From Eupeodes corollae (taxonomy: Eukaryota; Arthropoda; Insecta; Diptera; Syrphidae), in NCBI RefSeq assembly GCF_945859685.1, contig NC_079148.1:55314421-55378420 (forward strand): a stretch of DNA of 64,000 bases, in the 5' to 3' direction. The translations under genes and the position numbers were made by a program. Each line of letters begins with the position of its first letter. Position 1 is the first letter of the stretch. The notes below the pieces were generated by a model, which did not search any database, was not told where the DNA came from, and worked only from the letters and a program-made list of their open reading frames with translations. Shown here in pieces: positions 48,351-60,089 of the stretch.

Positions 48351-49960
48351 TTCACAACAAACTAATTTTTACGAAATTTAAAACTTTAACATCTATATTT
48401 TAAATATAAGGAAATTAATTTTATGAAAAAGTCGTTAAAACCTTGCTGTGCTAGTTTTCAAAGTAATGTTTTATGACACAATTTGTAAAATACCTTGCTG
48501 AAATCAGTAAAGATACAATTTACTTGCTAACGTTGCAATTTTTTAGATTATTTTTCTGTTTAAAAACTTAAATGATTCTCCTGTAAGAGAATAGACATAT
48601 AATTTAAACGTTGAGAAAAGTAATTGTTTTGAATGCTTTTAAGCAAAACTGATTAGGCTTAATGCAAATTTAGATTTCTGTCTTATCGTCATTTTTCGAC
48701 GACCTTTACTTTCAGATTGTTTTTGAAAAATGTTTGAATCCAAATAATAAAAACAATACAATGCTACTTCATATTGTTTATATGAGGGAGTTAAATGCAT
48801 ACTTATACTCTTCTTAAAGCTTATAAGACTTAAGTAAGGAAAATGACATATCATAATGAAATTCTTATTTACCACCTCCAAGTGAATTTTCGTTTTTCTG
48901 TTCTATACATTGGGAATCGATTGCACCGTAGAAGGCAAAGATGTTATATTTCTTTTCAACGACTCAAATAAATTTACTTCCGCCTACCAAGAAGTGATAC
49001 ATGTAGCACCTGTGACTCTGGCAAAAGCTCGACAAGACAGAGGGCTGATTTCTAGGTTCGCGTCGGATCGTTTTCAAATCGACCTTTAAATTTCGACTCG
49101 CGTCGTATTTCTTTATTAATGAATTCGCGGCGAAGCTAAAATGGTTCTTCTTATATTTCAGTGATTTGACACTTTTGGTTTGATAGCTTTCCACAAATTT
49201 TGCTTTGATTGAATTTGTCAAATGTGCGGTGATTTATTCAAGAAACAAAATCATAAAAAATGGAATCAATAATAGTGTAATTTATTCTGAAAGGGAGGAA
49301 TTTGAAGAATCCCATGAATCCTCAAAATTACGGGTGTCCAGGAGACTACTGAGAAGCAATTCTTCTCCTTTCAACTAAGTTAGTATTTTTTCCCATTTAG
49401 TTTAAATCAAATGAATCAATTATTGTTCAAAATTTGAGTTGATTGGTTTATCAAACTATTTCGATTTTAAAAGAGAGCTTTTGTGTTCATTTTGAAGGGA
49501 TCAATGAGGAATTCAAGGATCAGAACAGCAATGGCATTCATTCCGTTTAATGCCCTTATTTTTCTTCATAAACTCGACGAGAGCCAAAAATAGATGTCGA
49601 TTTGTTTGCTTCTTTTCATCTTTACTTGAATGAATTTTAAAATTTTATATTTTGTCGATAAATTATAAGAAAATTTAAATAAAGCTAACTCACATTGTAT
49701 TATAACTACAATCAAGAAAGAATCCACCAAATCGAACAGCGAACAGCTGTCGGATTTCAACTCGCCAACAAACATTATTTGGTCAAATTCAATACGAAGA
49801 AGGGGGAAGCGAAAGCAATAATTGAAAGATGGCAAATTCGCTAGCAAAAGCATTCGCCGCGAATCCCATAATCAGCCTCTGCGTTCGAAGGATCCAAACG
49901 TGTGTTGTATCTATCACTGTTGATGCCTTTGCCCGAACAAACAAAAAAACAATGGCATTT
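48351..49960. other. No recognisable feature
   Basis: AT-rich to mixed sequence. The minus frames at 48964-49221 and 49566-49853 have no family match and no supporting splice context that I trust. Confidence 0.4.
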
Positions 49961-49964
49961 TAAA

Positions 49965-50405
49965 TAAGACATGTGGTTTTATAATGTAATGAGAAGAAGA
50001 AAGAGTACTTCGCAGTGTACCAGACATTGGCCTATAGGAGTTCATGCAGAGAAGTTGGGTATCTCTTACAACACCTTTTGCCGTAGTTGTAGTGACCAAA
50101 GAGAAAGTGAAACCATAATCCATTTCCTCTGCAAATGTCCTGCTTTGGCAAACACTAGAATGAAATACTTTGGAAAAGCATTCTTTCACGAACTTGATGA
50201 GCTATCTGAGACAAAGATTAGAGACCTAATCTTTTTTCTCAATGCGACAAAATGACTCTAACATAATCGCTATGAAGCTTCTCTATAAATCTATCCCTTT
50301 CAATCAAAGGTTAAGCGAGTTTTTGTTATCAAAACGGCACACTACAGCGCTAATTGGATCTCAGACTAGGTTGCCTTGAGATCGCCATTTCTACCTACCT
50401 ACCTA
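49965..50405 (+). mobile_element. LOA-clade 3' end with (CTAC)n tail
   Basis: The + strand reads HWPIGVHAEKLGISYNTFCR, then RESETIIHFLCKCPALANTR, homologous to the C-terminal end of the element at 42460-45349 but clearly diverged. A 3' UTR follows and ends in CTACCTACCTACCTACC at 50389-50405, a simple-repeat tail of the type seen on LOA elements. Only the last tenth of the element remains. Confidence 0.75.
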
Positions 50406-53313
50406 CCGTTTACAAAATTCCTAGCTAGCGATCGGGATTTCGGAAGAAATCAAAAGGAATTGCGAAAGCATAAGCTTATCTGTAGAGCTGAACAATATAG
50501 GCATATAATAAAAAGTCAGAAAAAGAATGCTATTGTGATAAGCATGGAGAATCATCTTCCATCACTATTCAATCTTCAAGACAAACTTTATAAGAGGAAC
50601 AGAACCTGAAACAGTAAAAACCAATAAAGCTTTCGAGCTAACAATAAATGCATTAGAACAGACAAATATTGTAAAGAAAGATTTTGTGCCTAGTCTCGAT
50701 TTTCACAAGTATTAATATCAAAGTCAAAAACGATTCACAAGCTAAACATTAAAAAAAAATCAAAGGAGCAAAAGCAGTTCATTTCCCAGGAGCATATCTG
50801 GTTTTATAAAAAAGCAATTTCAGATTCTCCAGAGGGAAATTATAACAAAGAAACTAAAAGATAAAACATGTCAATTAACACTTTCGTTTTCTTTGCCAAT
50901 TAAGAGAATTCTTCTTTTTATTTTTTTAAAAAGGGTTAAGTATACTTTTTGGAAGAATGTGTTAAACAAAAATACCTCAGAAGCCTTGTGTCTAGAAACT
51001 TTACAACAATTGTCACTTGACACCTTTTTCATTTCATTTCATTTGCCGAGGGATTGAAACAAATATAGAAATCCTAACTGATAACTCCAAGCAACAGTCT
51101 GTTAGAAAAATCATCTAACCTGGATCATTATATTGTTAGAATTGTGGCCAATTATTTTAAGAACAAAGAAAATGGTTTAAATTAATTTTACACCATTCTA
51201 GTAGATTGTAGAACAGTATCCAATTTAAAAAAAAAAAAGTATTAAAAACCAAAATGTTCACCTGAGTGTTAATTAAGAGATAAATGCAAACGAAATAAGG
51301 CTGAATTTAAACACCTTATCATTTCCATTAAAATGATTTAAGTGATTTCTTGTCAATAATAAGATTTTATAAAGATAGGGACTTATTAAAAGGCCTTAAA
51401 CAGTTACGATAAGAAAATGCCCTAGGGTGGAAAATAGACAATATTTACAAATATGTTAAGGCTTATCACTTAAATTTAAATTAAATTGTGATGAGAAATA
51501 TATTATATTACCAAAAGCACGTGTTTTTATTTTTTATTCTCTTTAAACAACATCAGGATAGACTAAGTAAATACAACAAAAACAATTGTCTGATGCCAAC
51601 AAGTCGAGTTTTATTTTGCATAAATTATAATAATGTCTGTGATGATTGCCATTCAACTGAATGCATAATTGTTTGTTATTTTATTTTTGAATATTAATTT
51701 TATAAATATGTACATGTCATGTATGTATGTCTGTAAACGTATATTTATTTAAAATAACATTTATTTTTAATCGACAAGGAATTTTACTAAATTAACTACT
51801 TTTTAAAGAAAAATTGAACAATTTCATTTTTAAACAATTAGCTTGATGATATCATCCAAGTCATTATCTACCTATGACTAAGATATTTGTAGGTAACAAT
51901 TTTAAATGATTTTTTTTAAAATACATTTCGAAACCAGTTATGTTATTTCATTCAAATTTATCTACAATACAATATTGCTTCGAAACAAAAACAATAAGGG
52001 TTTTTTGAACCAAAGCAACGACCACATGTTTAATGAGATATTGCAATTACACTTATTTTCTAAACAAAAATAGATTGGCATGGATAATGTAATGTATATT
52101 GAAGCATTTTCCAAGTAAACTCGATTAAATACGTCATTCACGTGATATTATTGATGTGACCTTGAGTTCGGGAACGTATTTCTGCTGATTTTCCTATCAG
52201 GTACGCGTACAATTGAACATACACGCAGTCTAGATAAATCCACTGATATTAATGGAAAGAGGTTTTATTAATGAAGAGAGAGATTGTGGTTTGGAATATT
52301 AGATAAGATAAAGTTTAATATTTTACCAACGTGCTCATTGCATGGAAATAAAAAAAAAATGATTAAATAACTTCAAAATACGTAAGAGCTATTCCAAAAA
52401 AAATACTTAGGATTCAAAAAAGGACAGTACCGAGTAAGAGTTAGTTTATTCATAATGGGTTAGGTTTTCATAGATAGTATAGATGTATGAGCTTGATTAA
52501 TCGGGGATTACAGAATAACTCTAAGTTAAACTTTTGCCTTCTAATGGCATAAATCTCACTTTCGTAGTGAATAAACAATACACTTTTTTAAGGTACTACT
52601 CTATGTTAAGAGTTGTCTGATAAATGTTATACCAGTAAATTGTTTTGTCCCATAGGTTTTAAATTTGTATAAACGAATAAGGGACTTCATTTTCAGACCA
52701 AGGCAACTAGTTAATTTCAGTTCAGATGACATTAATTTTAAACTTAAAACTTGTCTATATTTTACTTGCAGAAACCACCAAAAACATTTTTACCTACATA
52801 CAAAAAAAAATCCTTAAACATGTAACAAGTCCATTATAAGTTGTGTTTTGTACTTTTCCAATATGACAAAGAACACTTTTACATAAAACTTTAAAGAAAA
52901 TTGTGCATTTAATAAATAAATCGCACTTATGAAGTTCAGAGCTTTTAGTTGAATGAATGATCAGCTGGATATAATTTCACTTCACTTGATAGGAAGAGAG
53001 ATTTTTCTTGGCTAACGTTCCATTCAATGAAGAAAAGGAATGGTCAGCTTTAGACATCACAATAGACTTAATTCGCAGTCAACTGCATTCTTTGATATTA
53101 AATTATTAAATTAAATTATTATATTATATTTGAATTCTTTTCTCTACCGAACAAAACTGATTATTTTTAAGATTCGTATTTGGTATTCAGTTTGCTGAAA
53201 CAAGAAGGTTTTTCCCAATGGGTCTGTTCAAGTGTCATTGTTAGAATCATTTAGGAACCACAATTGTTAATATTTCACGCTGGAGATCTTGGTATTATTT
53301 CCTAAGTTTTTTT
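50406..53313. other. No recognisable feature
   Basis: AT-rich DNA. The frame at 50376-50609 (RDFGRNQKELRKHKLICRAE) is charged and GC-richer but matches nothing that I know. No RNA gene was found. Confidence 0.4.
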
Positions 53314-53511
53314 TCACGGGTACTGCGTCTTGCGATGAGTTGACAAATTGTCCAGAAAAAATTCTTGTCATGAAAAGAGAATTTTTTGAATTATTCGTTC
53401 CGATTTGGCATACAAACTGTAAGCCCCCATTCTTACCATGACTCGCACACAGAAATAGTTGAGAGTTGTAAGTCACTAGGTTCTTGATTCTCTACGTGCC
53501 TTTGCGCCACC
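53314..53511 (+). repeat. SINE body without tRNA head (copy 3 of 3)
   Basis: Aligns with 487-700 of copy 1: CGGGTACTGCGTCTTGCGA, ATTCTTGTCATGAAAA, ACTCGCACACAGAAATAG, TTGAGAGTTGTAAGTCACTA and the end TTGCGCCACC. The Pol III promoter head is absent, which fits 5' truncation. Confidence 0.75.
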
Positions 53512-54242
53512 TTATTCATTGGCGAAAAAATTGTAAAGAACCCATTGTCAAATTACTAATTTCTTTTATTACAAAAATTAACACCCGAACGGTATCTCAA
53601 TAGTGACAGCTCGTGAAATTAAACAAAGTCAAAAAAGCTTAAACGGACCTATTAATTCGAAATATCAGCTTCATTCACTACGTTAACATTTTACTAAACG
53701 TTTAAAATTTTGCGCCAATATTTTTTCCAAAGTTAAAAAAAAGAAATAACTGTTTGTAATCATTCACTTTCAACATTTTCAACTCAGCCCCCAAAATTGG
53801 GTTGTGAATTGTTTGAAATCGTTACTATTTTATTCTTCAATAATAAGTTTAGGAACGATAAGACTCCATATTTTTAAAAAATTAACAATCTTTACATTTC
53901 AAAACGACAATAGTTAAACACCTTTAACAATAGTTAGAAAACAGTCCCCAGAGTTAATCGATATAAATCGACTGCTTAACTTAGTCCATAATTATTAACA
54001 TTATTTTGTTTTACAGGTGCGTATCAAAGTGGAAGTTAGATTAATCATGGATTAAAAACACACCCTTTCATATGCCGTAAGGGAAATACATATAAAAACG
54101 ACGACATATAAAAATCTTAACGGATTTCTTTTTGTTTCTCCTTGAATCTATTTTTCTAAAGGAATGCCAAAAATATAAGTTGTAGATTATTTCAATTAAA
54201 ACGATACAAAAGGACAAATAGTTGCTTTCTATTTCTAAAAAT

Positions 54243-55078
54243 GGACCGACTTTCCATTACCGTAGCACGAATTTCCTTCTTATTTTTTTTACAGTTAGGC
54301 AGGGGTTTCAAAAGAACATGTTTTAAATATTAATGCGAGGGAACACCTTTAAGTCATAGAAACAAATATTTTCTTTTTCGGACTTTTTTTTATTTTATTT
54401 TTTTGAGCCTAAGTATTTTTGAATTGATAGCACGGAGGCGTACTCACAGCTTATTATGTAAGGGGGGCCATGCTGCCCCCCTGATTGGGTTCACTATAGG
54501 GGGCGACTTTCCATTACCGCAGCACGAATTTCCTTCTGATTTTTTTACAGCTAGGTAGGGGTCTCAATAGAACATGTTTCAAATATTAGGGCGAGGAAAC
54601 AACATTAAGTCATAGAAAAAAATATTTTCTCTTTCGGACTTAACGCTACTATTTTTGGAGCTTAAAACAAGTTTTTTTAATTGATAGCACGGCGTACTAA
54701 CAGCTAGGAATGTAAGGGGGGCCATGCTGCCCCCCCTGCAACCCCCCTGCTTGTGTTCTTTATAGGATTTGAGGTGGGTGCGAGTTTGGGTATATGCAAA
54801 GTACTTTTTTCATTTGAGCACTAAAAGCAAAGAAATCCCCCCAAAAAAAAAGTACCTATGGCAGAACGGACCAGAAAACAGAGGAAAAATGTCATCATAA
54901 TCAATCATTTTTGCGTGTTTTGTATGTGAAAAAGTGATTTTTAAAAAATAATTTAAAATAGAAATAATCTTTTCTCGCTCTAAAATTGCTATAATTATTA
55001 TTTATTTGCACATATCTATCAAATTAAAAAAAAAAAAACGTGTGTTAAATTCGTGTTGCGGTAATGGAAAGTTGATAC
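54243..55078. mobile_element. 836-bp TIR element with 8-bp target duplication (hAT-like MITE)
   Basis: The two ends form inverted repeats of about 32 bp (54243-54274 and 55047-55078) with five mismatches; the core ACTTTCCATTACCG is identical. The flanks are CTAAAAAT on both sides (54235-54242 and 55079-55086), an exact 8-bp duplication as made by hAT or P-type transposases. Inside, the first 257 bp are duplicated in tandem (54247-54503 and 54504-54766), each copy repeating the terminal sequence and ending with a G/C hairpin, GGGGGGC...GCCCCCC (54462-54481 and 54716-54735). No coding capacity, so it moved in trans. Confidence 0.8.
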
Positions 55079-55086
55079 CTAAAAAT

Positions 55087-56219
55087 AACTCCAGTTTAGG
55101 ATTTAATACAATTTCGAATCATTAATTTTTATGAATTATGACACTAATTACAAGATCCAAATAGAAAGTTTTCCCTAAGAATTCATCCACATTCGATTTT
55201 CCAACCGACAAAATAAATACTAAACCGACCTAATAGCGATGACGTCTCTCAATTCTATTTATTTTTTAACATCCCTGAACTATTCGCGACAAGGAACCCT
55301 TCAATCACCTCGTCCGCCCTCGCTGAACACAAATCACATCACACCACACCATACACGTACATTAATCAAGGTCAATCACGGAATACGAAATGAACAAACC
55401 CGAAGCAGAACCGGCATGTTTCCCAATTCCAGTTGTCAAATAAACCGTGACGTCAATTTTATTTTATCAGAGTAGAGGAAAAATCTTCTCCGTTATAAAT
55501 ACTACATAACATAATTTCTATGCCAAAATGCATGACGACAACTTTAACCGGTTGCTCTGTTCTGTCTAATGTCTGTGAGTCTATGTCCAGTACTTGAGAA
55601 TTGAGATACCAAAAACAAATTACGTAATTAAAAAAAAGTTCAACAGTCACAGGGAAACCGCACTGAGTTGTAGTAAAACAAAAACGAGACAGTTGATCGC
55701 GTCCATCTTGTGTTGTGAAATAACTCTTGTCATCGTGACGTTGCACTCTATCTCCCCCAAGAAAACTATTGACTATTCCTGGCTAGCTAGTTCTTTGTCA
55801 TCATTTCATCACATCACTCTTGTGACTTGTGTTGCTTCTACGGACGAAGACGACGACGACAACGGGACGGAACTTTATATACTTACTTTTGTGAGCAAAA
55901 CACCTTCGCGAATAGCTTTCAACCGAGTTTCGAATCAAGGTTAACGTGGATCTGCGACTCCAAATAGTTAATATCGACATTTTTCCCGAACGTTTGGTTG
56001 GAACTTAGAACACACTAATACCGGATCTTAATCACATTCACACAAGCCAGGCTAGCTATCGGTATCAACTAGAAGACCTATAATAAAAGTCTTAAAGCAC
56101 AGATAAGCTTGTCGAGTTAGTAGATATTTTTTTTGTTCGAATATATTTCCACAGCGAAGCGAGGCAAAGTTCTAGACAATTCTTTCAATTTTTTGACTCA
56201 GATTTGTGCGAGGTTCACG
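55087..56219 (+). promoter_or_regulatory. sniffer upstream region, possibly shared with Trxr-1
   Basis: The DNA from about 55230 is less AT-rich than the rest. It contains three TGACGT cores: TGACGTCT at 55240, a full CRE-type TGACGTCA at 55448-55455, and TGACGTTG near 55736. The 3' part should be the sniffer 5' UTR. Because Trxr-1 runs the other way and its first exon is missing, its promoter may also lie here; a possible minus-strand donor CAAAA|GTAAGT occurs at about 55870-55880. No TATA box was assigned. Confidence 0.4.
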
Positions 56220-56345
56220 ATGAAATCGATTTTAATAACGGGCTGCAACCGAGGACTTGGATTGGGATTGGTCAAGACGTTCCTCAATTTACCAAAACCA
56301 CCGAAATACGTTTTTGCAACATGCCGTAATATCGAACAAGCTGGG
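56220..56345 (+). CDS. sni: sniffer (carbonyl reductase, SDR family), first coding exon
   Basis: Encodes 42 residues beginning MKSILITGCNRGLGLGLVKT and ending CRNIEQAG. TGCNRGLG is the Gly-rich NADPH-binding motif of short-chain dehydrogenases (TGxxxGxG); it sits right at the N-terminus, as in Drosophila Sniffer, whose start I recall as almost the same. The enzyme reduces reactive carbonyls with NADPH and protects neurons from oxidative damage. The start at 56220 was chosen by this similarity; the frame is open upstream to an ATG at 56133, but that extension is not SDR-like. Donor GGG|GTGAGT leaves phase 0. The remaining exons (NNAG, catalytic YxxxK) are not in the last 7.6 kb, so intron 1 is very long. 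Confidence 0.92.
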
Positions 56346-57310
56346 GTGAGTGTTTTCGTTTTCGTTCTCGTTTCTTTTTTTAAATAGGTTCGTTTTTTTG
56401 TTCGTCGTCTTCCGAGAGATGACAGAATGCGGATGGGATGGAATAATTGAATTGTTTTATTTTTCGGTTTCTATTTTTTTGAGTGTGATACAAAAATGAA
56501 GTTCAATTTGACTTACTACTATTTCCAATTGGTGCCATGATGTTTATTAAATATGCAAAATGTAAAAGTACAAATAGTTTACACACAATTAACGAGGAAT
56601 AAAAAAGTTTTTATTTTAATTGCCGCAGCTAGCAAATAACTCGAACTTTAGTAGTTGACTGGAAGCAAGAGAATGATGTGTGACGGAATTTATCCGCTCT
56701 TAATATATTCCATTTTGGGTTTGTTTGATAGTGTTCATGAGGGATGGGAAATTGTGTATTCTTCCACTGGAATGAGTGTTCATCTGATTAAAGAAATTTC
56801 CTTATAGAATTGGGATATTTTTGTTGTTTTCTTGATGATGACGACAAATTATTCGATAATCTTTTGTTTTGTTACTTATTTAATTGTAGATTGTTTTAAA
56901 GATTGTAGGTTCTAGAAGGGTTTGATTAACGATCGAGTCATCATTCCAATAGACAGAATTTCGTCATAATTGGCACTTCTAAAGGAATGCATTATTTTTA
57001 TTTATTTTTTTGAGTGAAAAGCGTCTGTGTTGTTTTTGTTTGTTAGTTTTGAACATACAACAGTGTTTTTTTAATCAAGTTAAGTTAAAGGCGCTGTTAA
57101 ACCCAGTCTCTGGTATATGGAAGCCTGTCTTTAAGTTTAGACAAAAAAATCTGAACCCAAATTAAGTATATCTTCAAAAATGGAAATATTTGATTGCACC
57201 AACGATAAAAATGTACCTATACTAATAAGAATCTTGATCTTGCTATGTAGGAAAAAACAAAACACTACTTTTTTTAATGGAATATGAGGAAGAGATCAGG
57301 GCCCCGGTTC
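56346..57310 (+). other. sniffer intron 1, left part
   Basis: T-rich intron. No exon or repeat was recognised here. Confidence 0.4.
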
Positions 57311-58320
57311 CACTTCAAAAACTTCGCATGTTTACTTTGCATATTACGTTTCACCAAACGCAAATTAGAAAGGAGGAAATTATTGAATTGAAAAGTTTAA
57401 AAAAAATTCTTTTAACAAAACTCTTTTCTGAAAAGTGAAAAGTTTTATTATTTTTCAAAGTATTTGTTTGTTTTTGTTTCTCCAAGCAATAGACTTTGAA
57501 AATTATAATTAGAATTTTACAAAGCTTTTTTAATGAAATTCAAAGGGAAATTTACATTTGCAAATATGAGCTTGTTTTGAAAAGTTGTCGTAAGTTATTT
57601 AAAAAGAAATGAGTCGTTTTGAAAATGATGTCAACAAGAAATGATGATAACTTTGACGAATTTTCTAAAGAACATGAATTTTGAATTTTAGGGTTAACTT
57701 GATAATTCATCTCAATTTCAAAAATGTCTGATTTGTTAGAGGTTTTTGAATCCATCAACATCGTACCTATCCTTTAATTGAATTTGATAGTTTAAATGTT
57801 TCTTTTCTCACTTTTTAACTTCGCATTTTTGCAAATTTGCAAAGAGGAAATATTTGAATTAAAAAGTTTTAAATTTTCAGATAAAAACATTTAACAAAAC
57901 TCTTTTTCTGAAAATTAAAAAGTTTTATTATTTTTCAACGTAGGTATTTTTTCTTTTTGTTTCACCAAACAATAGACTTTGAAAATTGTATTTTGAATTT
58001 GGAAAAGGTTTTTAGTAGAAATGCAAAGGAAAATTTTCATTTGCAAACAGGAGCTTGTTTTGAAAAGTTGTCGAAAACCGTTTTGAAAATGATAACAACA
58101 AAAAATGATGATAACTTTGACGAATAATCTAAAGAACATGACTTTTTTAATTTTAGGGTTAACTTGTTGATTTATCTCAATTTAAAAAATGTCTGATTTG
58201 TTAGAGGTGTTTTAATCTATCAACAGCGTAGCTATTTTTCAATTGAATTTGATAGTTTATATGTTTCTTTTAAAAAGCTGTTTTAAATAAAACGAAGAAG
58301 TTAAAAAGTGACTAAAGAGT
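57311..58320. repeat. Tandemly duplicated MITE-like repeat
   Basis: Two copies of a 470-500 bp unit in direct order: 57311-57809 and 57810-58316. Shared blocks include TTAACAAAACTCTTT, ATAGACTTTGAAAATT, GATGATAACTTTGACGAA, AATGTCTGATTTGTTAGAGG and TTGAATTTGATAGTTTA. The middle boundary CACTTTTTAACTTCGC (57810) returns in inverted form at the right end (GAAGTTAAAAAGTG, 58301-58314), and a worn version (CACTTCAAAAACTTCGC) starts the left copy, so three copies of one terminal repeat bracket two bodies. Confidence 0.6.
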
Positions 58321-59369
58321 AGTAGAAGAAGAAGTTAAAAAGTGACTAAAGTGTTTTTAAAGCAACAATTAATATTGATATAGGAAATGATTTTTCGACA
58401 AAAGATAGTTTTTGATTATGGAAAAGTAACGTCGAATTCCTTTTGTCTAAAATCTGAAATAAACTAAAATTCTTAATATGTATTTAAGTCCTTTGTAACA
58501 ACTTTTGTGTACACTACATTGTAATGGGAATGAAGCCCAATATCACAGTGTTGCATCTATGCAAGGAATAAGTAAAGAACCCTTCTGTAGAGTAGTTCAT
58601 CGAGTATCGATTAATATGATTGATGTATTTCTCTCTTACACTATTTGTACTTTACTTCGCAGGATGTTATTTATTTTTTGCAAAGTTGAAAAGTGTTTGC
58701 TGAAATAGCCCCCATGTTTTTAAAATATACATCTTTAAAAACGCTAAAGCCAACCAGAATTGGGTGTATTAAGGCTACGTTAAAACACAACATATCCTTT
58801 AACAATAATTTGTATGATGAGTTTGTAAAGTAACTATCTTTGTCTTCTAGATACAGTTTAAATCATTTTAGTGTCATTACTTAGTTTCGGCAAATTGTCA
58901 TTAGTTAGAAGGCTTTGTTTGATTTTAAATGAAGCTTTGAGTTTAATACTTTCATAGTTTTGAAAAATACGTTTTGGATATTCAATATGATTTTTTTACA
59001 TACAGTGAATGTCATTATAATATTCGGTTTTTATTCTTAAACATACTTTTGGTGTTTTTCTCGTAGTAAAAGTTGAATTAAGGTTTATTATTTGGTTATT
59101 TTATAAATTAGTATATTATTCCCTAAATATTTCATTAACAAAATGGTGCAATCACTTCACTGCCTTAAGATATACGATAAACAACGCAAAAAGGACACAT
59201 GTAAGCGCTTCATTAATATTCAGTTTAGTGTTTTCTTTGCCGAGTTTGACATTTGTCCCCATTAACAGTTTGTCTATTCAAGAGTACCGTTAAAATAAAG
59301 TGTTCACTAGACGTATGCATATATTTTTAAAACAACGTAGTGTAAGATCGTTTGGTTTTATTTAAAAAG
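58321..59369 (+). other. sniffer intron 1, middle part
   Basis: AT-rich intron; nothing recognised. The left end of the Tc1 relic may lie in 59280-59369. Confidence 0.4.
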
Positions 59370-60089
59370 TTAATCAAAGGAAAAAATGCAAGCCTTGAAG
59401 AAAGGAACCTTGTTATTTTTGACCATGATAAAGGTGAAACCTACAGTAAAATTGCTGATATTTAAGACATGAAGTCGGTGATATTGTTCGCAGGTATAAA
59501 AGGAAAGGAAGGATCGAACTAAAAAAGCAGGTGGGTCAACCAAAAAAGTTAACAATAAAAGAATAACGGCTTATAGTAAGAAAAATTAAAGTACATCCTC
59601 GTTTAAGTGCACCTAAAATTGTGCAAGAAGTGTTAATGGAATGCAAAAAGAAAATATCTGCATCAACAGTACTCAGAACCATAAAGAAATGGCTACGTGT
59701 TGCCAGATAAAAGCCATTCGAATCAAAATTTGCGAGGGAACACAAAAATAATTATGCAACTTGGTGGGATGATGTAATATTTGCTGACGAGAGTAAGTAC
59801 AACCTCTTTGGATCTGATGGAAGAATTATGGTGTGGCGCAAGCCAAATGAAGAGCTTAAAAGCAGGAACACAAAGCCAACAGTGAAGCATAGAGTCAGGC
59901 ACATGGGATGGGAAATTTAGTATTCATCGGCGGTATATTGAATAAAGAATACTATTTGAGGATCCTAAAACAAAAATTAAAGGCAAAGTGCTGAGAAAAT
60001 GGGCATTTTAAGGAATTCCAAATTTTACCAGGACAACCACCCGAAGCACAAGGAGCATGTTGTAAGGGGATGGCTTCTGTATAGTCCAG
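59370..60089 (+). pseudogene. Tc1-like transposase relic, left part (interrupted)
   Basis: The + strand reads KKQVGQPKKLTIKE, SAPKIVQEVLMECKKKISAS, then the catalytic block DDVIFADESKYNLFGSDGR with the first Asp, KHRVRH-like sequence, FYQDNHPKHKEHVVRGWLLY with the second Asp, and stops abruptly at 60089. Stops and frameshifts show that it was already decaying. The missing end continues at 63649. Confidence 0.8.

Noticed and set aside
49566..49853. Possible Trxr-1 upstream exon ending CAAT|GTGAGT in the right phase
   Set aside because: The phase would fit, but the encoded peptide is acidic in the middle, unlike a mitochondrial leader or the short cytosolic start, and no other evidence supports it.
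56133..56219. N-terminal extension of sniffer from the ATG at 56133
   Set aside because: The SDR nucleotide-binding motif begins right at the second ATG (56220), as in the known fly protein; the extension has no family likeness.
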